Assembly: GCF_900107675.1 (NCBI RefSeq)
Contig: NZ_FNRI01000001.1
Span: forward strand, 62,001-126,000
Length of the DNA stretch: 64,000 nucleotides
Reading direction: 5' to 3'
DNA from: Alistipes timonensis JC136
GTDB taxonomy: Bacteria; Bacteroidota; Bacteroidia; Bacteroidales; Rikenellaceae
Part shown: positions 50,449 through 58,320 of the stretch, in pieces
How the letters are laid out: each line of letters opens with the position of its first letter
How positions within the stretch are numbered: position 1 is the first letter of the stretch
Position numbers and translations under genes: made by a program
The notes under the pieces: generated by a model
The model's database searches: none
What the model was told of the DNA's origin: nothing
What the model saw: the letters and a program-made list of their open reading frames with translations, nothing else

Positions 50449-53400
50449 ATGAATAAGACAAAAGAAGAATTATGGCAAGAGTCCGAAGATAGACGTTTAG
50501 AGTATGAAGGCTATTGTAGAAAGATAATACAAGGGTTGGAAAGTCAAAGCGAAACGAGTGGAATTCGTGCCATCTGGGAATTGGTGCAGAATGCACGCGA
50601 TGTGTCGGACAATGCAGTCATTAGAATAGAGTTAACTCATAACAATCTTATCTTTTCGCATCATGGAACGCCATTTGATTATACCTCATTTAGAGCTCTT
50701 GTAAAACAAGATAGCTCAAAAGACAGGGCTGATGCTGAGACTGTGGGCCAATATGGGACTGGCTTTATGACTACACACACATTTAATAGGCTTGTATATG
50801 TTTCTGCTCCATATGCTGTGAAACGTGGTAAAGATGAAATAACAGGGTATGTGCAGATAAAAGACTTTGAATTAGACCGAAGAAAAGTGGATTCAGACGA
50901 GGGGCCTGCCTTGATGGAGAAACAATTAGACGAGGTAAAAGAATTTTGGAAAAGGCCTCAACAAACAAAGATAATAGATGACCTAACATCGTTCAGGTAT
51001 GAATTGAATAAAGATCAGATTGAGAAGGTTTCTTCCTATTTAGACAACGTTGTTAGGTTACTCCCTTTTGTCTTGGTCCTCAATGCTACTATTCATAAAG
51101 TAGAGGTTGAGAATAAGTATAGCAATGAACATTATACTATTAATAAGAGTAAATCGAGTACGACAAAGAATTTTGGTCTAGCAAATTGGACACTGAACAC
51201 GGAATTTATCCGTATATATAACCACAACACAGGAGAAGACAATACATTGGAATGTAGTAGCTTAAAATCAAACAAAGGTGATGTAGTGATTATACCACCA
51301 TATCCGACTTCATGTGGTAATGTAAAGCATATTCCTAGTTTGTTTTTGTGGTTCCCTTTACTCGGTACTGAGGAGTTTGGGGTAAACTTTATTTTTCACT
51401 CCGAACGTTTCTATCCAGTTGAGAAGCGTAATAACATAATGCTTCCAGGGGCTTCTATGAATAGTGTAGAAAAAGGCAGAGAGAATGTGCAGATTCTAGA
51501 GGAGATGATGAAGGCGATCTTTGAATATTATAGGGATGAGGTACATTCAAAGAGCCTAAGTCTCGATATGTGTCATGTGGAATTCCCTGAGGTGTGTGAG
51601 ACCGATGAAACTGAGCTTCTGTACAAAGAAATGCAAGAATTATGGAAAAATCAAGTTGTCAATTGGAAGGTTCTACCTATCGGTAATTCAAAGCATAGTA
51701 TAAATGAAGAAAATGTTAAATTGTTGCATCCTGATTTTTATAGTAAACTCAATAATGATCAAAGAGTAAAATATGAACCAGTGATTGCAAGCTATGTTTC
51801 AATGGTAAAAGGAGCAGATGGCAATGGTATCCTTATTCCAGATAAGGATTTGATTGAATGGTCCGAGGTTGTAAACAGATGGGGTTGTGATAAAGATGAA
51901 GAGTTCTTTATCACTGTGGCAGATGTTTGTCAAGCCATACAACAAAATTCCGAAAAATTGTTTTCATTCTTGATGTTCTTGAAAGATAGCGGGAATAGTA
52001 AGATGATGGAGGATTATCCACTGTTGCCTAATAGAAATGGCCAACTTAGAAAACGTGGAGAACTCTATTATGGAGCATTCATGGATGAAACAGTATATAA
52101 CCTTGTGTGTACTGTAATGGGTGAGGATGCCGATAAAATGTATGATCCTAAATTCTTGGAGATATGCGAAGTAAATAACTATTCAACTAAAGATTTGCAA
52201 AAAGCTATTACGTTAACCATCACTTCTTGGCGAAATAAAATACTGAACAGCCGTGATAAGCTAAGTGATGAACAGTTGTATGCACTAATTCGTTTTTGTT
52301 CTGCATCGGCATTGGATGATTTTAAGAATCAACGTGGAAAGATAATGAGAGTTTTGCCAACATTTTATGGAAAAGTCTTTAGTCAAGAAGCTACTATAAA
52401 ATATCGGGAAGAAGATGAAGAAGACTTCTATAGTCCAGCTTTTAATTTGCTGTTAGATTACACTTTGTCAAGAATATGCTGCAAAGATACAATATGGGTC
52501 GACAAGCACAAAGATTGGTTGTTGAGGTTTTTAGAGGAGTATGCTCCCAACGGCAATGATGATAGGAAAAAGAAACTGGATACATATGGAGTTCTGCCAA
52601 ATCAGAATTCTGTGTTATGTATGATGAGTTCTTTAAAATCTAATCGAGGGGTTCCGGATGAGATGATGGAAATATACCAAGATGTGTTTGATAAAGATTT
52701 GAAGAATGAGTGGGTTGATCCAGCATTTGAGACTCTAGTAGAATTTCCGAATGTAACGCCTAACGCTATTGCACAGGAAATAGAAGCAGCAATTGTAGCG
52801 GATATGAAACAAGATATACATCAATATGAGAAAGTCGTTCGCAGAATAATACTAAAGATTGGAGAATCAGCTGAGTGGCAAGGTTGGTTTGGGCAGATTG
52901 ATGACAAAAAGGCTCTCTATACATTTAATATGAAAACAGGAGATGCTCAAAAAAGTTTATTTTCGTTGATGGATAATTTAAATGATAAAAACCTGCATAG
53001 GCTCGCTAAACTGAGCGAAATTGCCAATATTGAGAATCTTATTGATCAACTAGAATGCATTCAAAAAAATGAAATTGCAAATAAAGCTAGATTTTATCAT
53101 CTGCATACAATAGGTAAACGTATAGAAGACGTATTACGCGAGCATATAGGAAGTGATATTGTATCGATTGTTATTCCTAAAGAAAACGAAGATAAAGTTG
53201 GAGTGGATGATATTCAGGATGGGCAGGATATTGTAGTGAGTGTGAAGAAGGATGGTGCATGGCATAACATTTTTTTTGTGGAAGTTAAAAGTAAATGGGA
53301 TTTTAATGAAGCAGCCCACATGAGTATGAGGCAGATACATATGGCCTGTTTGCATCCTGACGAGTATGCGTTATGTTGTGTTGATTTGCGGCCATATAAA

Positions 53401-53649
53401 AATCAAGATTTGACTAAACTGCCGGAATCATTAATTATAGGAGCAACTAATGTGAAAATGGATATTGGTAATACGCTCTTTCCCATAATGAAAGGAATTC
53501 TTGATACTGATAATCAATCAGATGAAACTCATATAAAGATCGCGGAATATAGGGGTAACATACCAGCTAAGGTTTTTGAAATTGGAGTCCCGTTTGATAA
53601 GTTAATAGAAAAGATTGAGAAAAAGGTAAACGAAAAACTACTACTATAA
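50449..53649 (+). CDS. GHKL-ATPase / PD-(D/E)XK nuclease fusion, candidate defence effector
   Basis: 1066 residues. The N-terminus is a sacsin/HATPase-like ATP-binding domain: AIWELVQNARD (44-51, Mg-binding Asn), HHGTPF (71-76) and GQYGTGF (100-106). A long helical middle (about 330-850) has no motif I can name. The C-terminus has a restriction-type core: GQDIVVSV (Asp927), FVEVKSKW (Glu945, Lys947) and MRQIHMA, as in DUF3883/NERD-like nucleases. GC is very low compared with flanking genes, implying recent transfer. The start could also be the ATG at 50413, inside the inverted repeat. Related proteins occur in defence islands; a role against phage is inference. Confidence 0.82.
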   Translation: MNKTKEELWQESEDRRLEYEGYCRKIIQGLESQSETSGIRAIWELVQNARDVSDNAVIRIELTHNNLIFSHHGTPFDYTSFRALVKQDSSKDRADAETVGQYGTGFMTTHTFNRLVYVSAPYAVKRGKDEITGYVQIKDFELDRRKVDSDEGPALMEKQLDEVKEFWKRPQQTKIIDDLTSFRYELNKDQIEKVSSYLDNVVRLLPFVLVLNATIHKVEVENKYSNEHYTINKSKSSTTKNFGLANWTLNTEFIRIYNHNTGEDNTLECSSLKSNKGDVVIIPPYPTSCGNVKHIPSLFLWFPLLGTEEFGVNFIFHSERFYPVEKRNNIMLPGASMNSVEKGRENVQILEEMMKAIFEYYRDEVHSKSLSLDMCHVEFPEVCETDETELLYKEMQELWKNQVVNWKVLPIGNSKHSINEENVKLLHPDFYSKLNNDQRVKYEPVIASYVSMVKGADGNGILIPDKDLIEWSEVVNRWGCDKDEEFFITVADVCQAIQQNSEKLFSFLMFLKDSGNSKMMEDYPLLPNRNGQLRKRGELYYGAFMDETVYNLVCTVMGEDADKMYDPKFLEICEVNNYSTKDLQKAITLTITSWRNKILNSRDKLSDEQLYALIRFCSASALDDFKNQRGKIMRVLPTFYGKVFSQEATIKYREEDEEDFYSPAFNLLLDYTLSRICCKDTIWVDKHKDWLLRFLEEYAPNGNDDRKKKLDTYGVLPNQNSVLCMMSSLKSNRGVPDEMMEIYQDVFDKDLKNEWVDPAFETLVEFPNVTPNAIAQEIEAAIVADMKQDIHQYEKVVRRIILKIGESAEWQGWFGQIDDKKALYTFNMKTGDAQKSLFSLMDNLNDKNLHRLAKLSEIANIENLIDQLECIQKNEIANKARFYHLHTIGKRIEDVLREHIGSDIVSIVIPKENEDKVGVDDIQDGQDIVVSVKKDGAWHNIFFVEVKSKWDFNEAAHMSMRQIHMACLHPDEYALCCVDLRPYKNQDLTKLPESLIIGATNVKMDIGNTLFPIMKGILDTDNQSDETHIKIAEYRGNIPAKVFEIGVPFDKLIEKIEKKVNEKLLL

Positions 53650-53889
53650 AAGCATACGATGACGTAAACTTCACGAGATTAACTAAACTATTCCATGAAA
53701 CAACGCCCTATTGTATCAAAAGGATTGCCTCAGACCGTCTCAGACAGTACGGTTTGTTTGCGCAAATTTCATTATCTATCACATAATACATTAATAATCA
53801 ACGTGTATAAATTTCTTCAACGAGGAAGAATATTAATGAAAATGCGGAGTTTGAACTCCGCATTTTTTATTGACAGGCTGTGCTGTCCG
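53650..53889. other. Right edge of the AT-rich island
   Basis: No gene is evident. It contains CGGTTTGTTTG (53750-53760), matching the left edge of the island at 47818-47828, and the terminator at 53839-53868. Confidence 0.5.
53839..53868. terminator. Bidirectional intrinsic terminator
   Basis: AAAATGCGGAGTT and AACTCCGCATTTTTT pair around a short loop; likely ends the converging methyltransferase gene. Confidence 0.85.
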
Positions 53890-54654
53890 CTATTTCGTGG
53901 CGACGTAGAACAGGTCGAAACAATCCGCCCCGACCGGGTCGATGCGGTAGTCGTCCATTCGGATCGAGGTCGTCAGGTCGGTGTTCTGCTTCAGGAGTTT
54001 GCGGCGGTTGAGCCGGTTCAGCAGGTCGTAGGGCAGTTGCAACAGGCGGCGCGGCAGGCGGTGCTGGAGGTCCAGGATGTCGAACCGCGTGATGCGGCGG
54101 ACGCTGCGGCGGTTTTCTTCGTAATAATCCATCACTTTCTCATCCCCGAACACCCCGAGGGTCTCGACCGTGGAAAAACTTCCGGCGAGGAGCTTCCGGA
54201 GTCCTTCGGCTGTGTATTCGCGCACGTGCCACGGATTGCGCGTCAGCGACATCGGCGCGTTGGGCGTCGTCACGATAAAACGTCCGCCCGGACGCAGCAC
54301 GCGGGCGATTTCGCGCACGAAATCACCGTCGCGCCGGATGTGTTCGATCACCTGAAACGAGATCACGCAGTCGAAACTCTGCTTGGGGAAATCCAGCGGC
54401 GGCACCTCGGCCTGCCGGAATTCGACGTTGGGCAGTTCGAGCAGCTCCGGCGCCGGGACGTGCTTGTCCACGGTGACGAACCGCCGGGCGTGGGGCGCCA
54501 CGACTTCGATGCCGTAACCGCTTCCCGTGCCTATTTCGAGTACGTCGCCCGCAATGCGTTCTGCCGCAGCGTGGTAGGCCAGCAGCGAACGTTGGAAAAC
54601 GAAATTGTCGGAAGCCTCTGCCGACACCCGCTCTGCAGTGTTAATCTTCGCCAT
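53890..54654 (-). CDS. Class I SAM-dependent methyltransferase
   Basis: 254 residues, Methyltransf_11-like. VLEIGTGSGYGIEVV (motif I, about 38-52), VTVDKH (motif II), SFDCVISFQVIEHI (motif IV) and RVLRPGGRFIVTTPN (motif VI) are all present. The C-terminal 80 residues are basic and helical. Substrate unknown; by resemblance a sugar, quinone or small-molecule methyltransferase. It overlaps the 3' end of the upstream CvfB gene by 14 bases. Confidence 0.9.
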   Translation of the reverse strand: MAKINTAERVSAEASDNFVFQRSLLAYHAAAERIAGDVLEIGTGSGYGIEVVAPHARRFVTVDKHVPAPELLELPNVEFRQAEVPPLDFPKQSFDCVISFQVIEHIRRDGDFVREIARVLRPGGRFIVTTPNAPMSLTRNPWHVREYTAEGLRKLLAGSFSTVETLGVFGDEKVMDYYEENRRSVRRITRFDILDLQHRLPRRLLQLPYDLLNRLNRRKLLKQNTDLTTSIRMDDYRIDPVGADCFDLFYVATK

Positions 54655-55489
54655 GGGTCTTGCAGTTTATTCCCTTTTCGCCGACCTCGACTTCGCCGCG
54701 TTTCAGGAGCATTCCCAGCGAGCGTTTGAAGACCTTCTTGCTCATCTGTGTCATCCGCGCCACCTCCTCCGGGGCGCTGTCGTCGTTCAGGGGGAGGAAT
54801 CCGCCGTTGTCGCGGACCAGTTGGAGCAACGTCTGCGCCGAGTCCTTCACCTGTGCGAATCCGGACTGCTGGAGGCTTACGTCGATGCGGTTGTCCTCGG
54901 TGATGCGGCGGACGTAACCCGTCAGGCGGTCGCCGACGGCCACCGGACGGAATATCTGGTTGCGGTAGATCATGCCCCAGTGGCGGTTGTTGACGATCAC
55001 GCGGTAGCCGATCTCGCTCTCCGAGGCGACGAGCAGCGAAACTTCGTCGCGGGGTTTCACCGAGATCAGGTCGTTGTTGATAAAGCCTTTGAGTTTGGTC
55101 GTGGCCACACAACGGCCCGTGATGTTGTCTTCGTAGAGGTAGACGACATAGCTGTGCCCGGCCAGGATGCCGCCCTGCTGGTTGCGGTTGGGGAGGAAAA
55201 GATCCTTGCCGTGGAGCCCCCAGTCGAGAAACGCCCCGTGGGCCGTCTTGTCCACCACGCGCAGGTAGCCCGCTTCGTCGGCGCGCAGCAGCGGCGTTTC
55301 GGTCGTCGCCACCAGCCGGTCTTCGGAGTCGTGGTAGAGGAATACCTCTTTTTGGTCGCCGACCTTGTCTGTCAGCGAGGTATAGCGGTTGGGCAGCAGA
55401 ACTTCGTTCTGCTCCTCATCTACGAGGTATAGGCCGTATTCCGATACGCGGCTTACGGTGAGGGTTTGTGTGCGTCCTGCTCTGAGCAT
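54641..55489 (-). CDS. CvfB-family S1-domain RNA-binding protein
   Basis: 282 residues: several S1-like barrels (about 5-60, 68-130, 140-210) with VSRVSEYGLYLVDEEQNEVLLPN and VDKTAHGAFLDWGLHGKDLFLP, then a C-terminal winged helix (about 225-275) with MTQMSKKVFKRSLGMLLKRGEVEV. CvfB (YitL) is an RNA-binding regulator linked to virulence and RNA turnover in Firmicutes; the role here is unknown. Confidence 0.9.
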   Translation of the reverse strand: MLRAGRTQTLTVSRVSEYGLYLVDEEQNEVLLPNRYTSLTDKVGDQKEVFLYHDSEDRLVATTETPLLRADEAGYLRVVDKTAHGAFLDWGLHGKDLFLPNRNQQGGILAGHSYVVYLYEDNITGRCVATTKLKGFINNDLISVKPRDEVSLLVASESEIGYRVIVNNRHWGMIYRNQIFRPVAVGDRLTGYVRRITEDNRIDVSLQQSGFAQVKDSAQTLLQLVRDNGGFLPLNDDSAPEEVARMTQMSKKVFKRSLGMLLKRGEVEVGEKGINCKTHGED

Positions 55490-55658
55490 TGTCGTTTATT
55501 GAAAAATACGCTACAAAAGTACGTTTATTTTCGGCCGAATCCAAACGCCGCGCTCCTGCCAGTCGGAAGAAATGGTGCTTTTGTCGGGGCTTTGGGGAAT
55601 CTTTTTGCGTTTTGGCCGGAAAAAGCTATCTTTACGGGAAGCTAAAACCAATCCTGCC

Positions 55659-57440
55659 ATGAGACTCCGCCGATTCCTGTCGCTGCTCTGGGGCGCCCTG
55701 CTGGCTGCCGCCACCGTGTGCGCCCAGCCTGTCAGTTCGCTCTATGACAAGGCCGAATACCGTATCGCCATGCGCGACAGCGTGCACCTCCATACCTCGG
55801 TCTATACCCCCAAGGCCCCGGGCCGCGCACCGATCATCATTTTCCGTACGCCCTACGGCACGGGCCCCTACGGCGCCGGCAAATTTCCCGCCGCATTCGA
55901 TAAAGGCTATCTGCGCAGCTATGTCGACCGGGGCTATATCATCGTCCGGCAGGATGTCCGGGGCCGCAATCGGAGCGAGGGCGAGTTCATGCACATCCGT
56001 CCGGTGGGTTTCGGCGACGTGGACGAGGCTACGGACAGTTACGATACCGTAGATTGGCTGGTGAAACACATTCCCGGCAACAACGGCCGCGTCGGGTTTG
56101 CGGGCTGTTCCTATCCGGGATTCTACGCCCTGATGGGGGCCCTGAGCGGCCACCCGGCGGTGAAGGCCGTCTCGCCGCAGGCTCCCGTGACCGACTGGTA
56201 TATGGGCGACGACGTGCACCACAACGGTATCCTGATGCTGAGCGACGCCGTGCGGTTCCTCCATTCGATGAACACCCCGCCGGAGGGGACGCCCCGGCGG
56301 GAACTGACCCTCTCTCCCGACGAACGCACGTTCTTTCTGGAACATCCCACGCGGGCCGACCTGACGAAGCTGCTGGCCCCCAACGCCTTCTGGGAGGAGA
56401 TGTCCGGACATCCCGACTACGACGAGTGGTGGCGGGCGCGCGACACGCGCCGGGCGTGCTATAATATCCGTCCCGCGATGCTCGTCGTGGGCGGGACCTA
56501 TGATGCCGAGGACTGTTACGGGGCGTGGAACCTCTATCGCGCCGTGGTGCGGCAGAGTTCTCCGACGCCGGCGCATCTGGTCGTGGGGCCGTGGGCGCAC
56601 GGGGCGTGGTGCGGTGACGGCCGTAAACTCGGAGGCTGCGATTTCGGCGAGGAGGCCTCCGGAAGCTATTACATGGAAAATTTCGAAGCGCCGTTCTTCG
56701 ACTGCTACCTTTGGGCCCGCGATACCGTCGACCGCCTGCCGCCCGTGTCGGTCTTCTCGTCGGGCGACAACCGCTGGCACACGTTCGATCGCTGGACTCC
56801 CGCCGGGGCCCGCCGGATGACCCTTTACCTGGCCGACGGCGGACGCCTTACGGAAGAACGCCCCACGGCCAAAAACTCCTCGACGGGTTACCTTTCCGAT
56901 CCCGCCGACCCCGTGCCCTATGTCGAAACTTCCGGCATGCGGCGTCCCAAGGAGTATATGGTTGCCGACCAGCGGTTCCTTGCAGGGCGCAGGGACGTGC
57001 TGACCTTCGTCACCGAACCGCTCACGGAGGATGTGACCCTCGTGGGACCTGTCGAGGCGGCGCTCGAAACGGCGCTCTCGACCTCGGACGCCGATTTCGT
57101 CGTGAAATTGATCGACTGCTTTCCCGACGGGGGCGAACAGCGGCTCGTGCGGGGCGATGCCGTGCGGGGACGTTACCGCGACGGATTCACCCGTCCGAAA
57201 GCTTTCGTTCCGGGCAAGCCCGAGTGCGTGCGGCTGCGCACGACGGACATTGCCCACACGTTCCGCGCCGGACACCGGATCATGGTGCAGGTGCAGAGTT
57301 CGTGGTTCCCGCTCATGGAGCGCAATCCCCAGCAATTCATGGATTTGTGGAGTTGTACGGCATCGGATTTCGGTCCCTGCCGGGTGACGCTTTTCCACCA
57401 GCGTGACCGCGCTTCGTCCGTTACCGTCCATAAACTCTGA
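55659..57440 (+). CDS. CocE/NonD-family serine hydrolase, exported
   Basis: 593 residues. Signal peptide (LRRFLSLLWGALLAAATVCAQ), then an S15-type alpha/beta hydrolase: YIIVRQDVRGRNRSEGEF, nucleophile elbow GFAGCSYPGFYALM, catalytic Asp near VVGGTYDAEDCYG and His in VVGPWAHGAWCG. The C-terminal jelly-roll (about 390-590) is the X-Pro dipeptidyl-peptidase-like C domain. It cleaves esters, amides or X-Pro dipeptides in the periplasm. The ATG at 55659 is chosen because it starts the signal peptide. Confidence 0.9.
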   Translation: MRLRRFLSLLWGALLAAATVCAQPVSSLYDKAEYRIAMRDSVHLHTSVYTPKAPGRAPIIIFRTPYGTGPYGAGKFPAAFDKGYLRSYVDRGYIIVRQDVRGRNRSEGEFMHIRPVGFGDVDEATDSYDTVDWLVKHIPGNNGRVGFAGCSYPGFYALMGALSGHPAVKAVSPQAPVTDWYMGDDVHHNGILMLSDAVRFLHSMNTPPEGTPRRELTLSPDERTFFLEHPTRADLTKLLAPNAFWEEMSGHPDYDEWWRARDTRRACYNIRPAMLVVGGTYDAEDCYGAWNLYRAVVRQSSPTPAHLVVGPWAHGAWCGDGRKLGGCDFGEEASGSYYMENFEAPFFDCYLWARDTVDRLPPVSVFSSGDNRWHTFDRWTPAGARRMTLYLADGGRLTEERPTAKNSSTGYLSDPADPVPYVETSGMRRPKEYMVADQRFLAGRRDVLTFVTEPLTEDVTLVGPVEAALETALSTSDADFVVKLIDCFPDGGEQRLVRGDAVRGRYRDGFTRPKAFVPGKPECVRLRTTDIAHTFRAGHRIMVQVQSSWFPLMERNPQQFMDLWSCTASDFGPCRVTLFHQRDRASSVTVHKL

Positions 57441-57445
57441 TTCCG

Positions 57446-58210
57446 ATGCAGCTGCGTATCGCCCTTTGCCAGCACGATATCGCGTGGGAACAGCCTGCGC
57501 GGAACCTCGCCCGGCTGGAGCCGCTGGTGGCCGCCGCCGCTGCCGACGTGGTGGTGCTGCCCGAACTGTTCGCCACGGGCTTCACCCTCGATCCCGCCGC
57601 TGTCGCCGACGGTCCCGGCGGGGAGGTTGTCACGACCCTGCACCGCTGGTCCGTGCAGTACGGCAAGGCCGTCGCAGGCAGCGTCGCCGTCGCTGAAGCG
57701 GGACGCTTCTTCAACCGGATGTATTTCGTGACGCCCGACGGCGGGTGCGCCTTCTATGACAAACGCCACCTGTTCACGCCCGGCGGCGAAGCCCGGAACT
57801 ACACCCCCGGCAGCGACCGCGTGGTGGTCGAATATCGGGGTTTCCGGTTCCTGCTGCTCGTCTGCTACGACCTGCGGTTCCCGGTCTGGAGCCGCTGCCG
57901 CGGGGATTACGACGCCATCCTGTGCTGTGCCTCGTGGCCCGCGTCGCGGTGCGAGGTGTGGCGGACGCTGCTGCGCGCCCGGGCCATCGAGAACCAATGC
58001 TATGTCGCAGGGGTGAACCGGGTGGGGGACGACCCCTCGGGGCATTACGCCGGGGATTCGGCCTTTGTCGATTTCAAAGGCCGCACGATGGCCGAGGCCG
58101 GCGACCGCGAACAGACGCTCTCCGCGGCGTTCGATTCCGATGCGCTGGAGGCTTTCCGCTGTAAATTCCCCGCTTGGAGGGATGCCGACGATTTCCGGAT
58201 TCAAATGTGA
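57446..58210 (+). CDS. Carbon-nitrogen hydrolase (nitrilase family, omega-amidase-like)
   Basis: 254 residues with the full Glu-Lys-Cys triad: VVLPELFATGF (Glu40), YDKRHLFTPGGE (Lys106) and LLVCYDLRFPVWSR (Cys140). CASWPASRCEVWRTLLRARAIENQCYVAGVNRVG is the omega-amidase/YafV-type signature. It hydrolyses small amides such as ketoglutaramate. Five bases after the CocE gene, so co-transcribed. Confidence 0.92.
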   Translation: MQLRIALCQHDIAWEQPARNLARLEPLVAAAAADVVVLPELFATGFTLDPAAVADGPGGEVVTTLHRWSVQYGKAVAGSVAVAEAGRFFNRMYFVTPDGGCAFYDKRHLFTPGGEARNYTPGSDRVVVEYRGFRFLLLVCYDLRFPVWSRCRGDYDAILCCASWPASRCEVWRTLLRARAIENQCYVAGVNRVGDDPSGHYAGDSAFVDFKGRTMAEAGDREQTLSAAFDSDALEAFRCKFPAWRDADDFRIQM

Positions 58211-58320
58211 TTCACCCGGCTTGTTTTTCAGGCGCAAATGTCGTATCTTTACGCACTTTTCGCGCCGGATTTCCCATGCACTCAATAAAAGGGGCCTCCG
58301 GTACGTTTTTCTCAACGAAA

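Noticed and set aside
53695..54729. Coding region across the island edge and opposite the methyltransferase
   Set aside because: It crosses a terminator and an AT-rich spacer and runs antisense to a clear methyltransferase.
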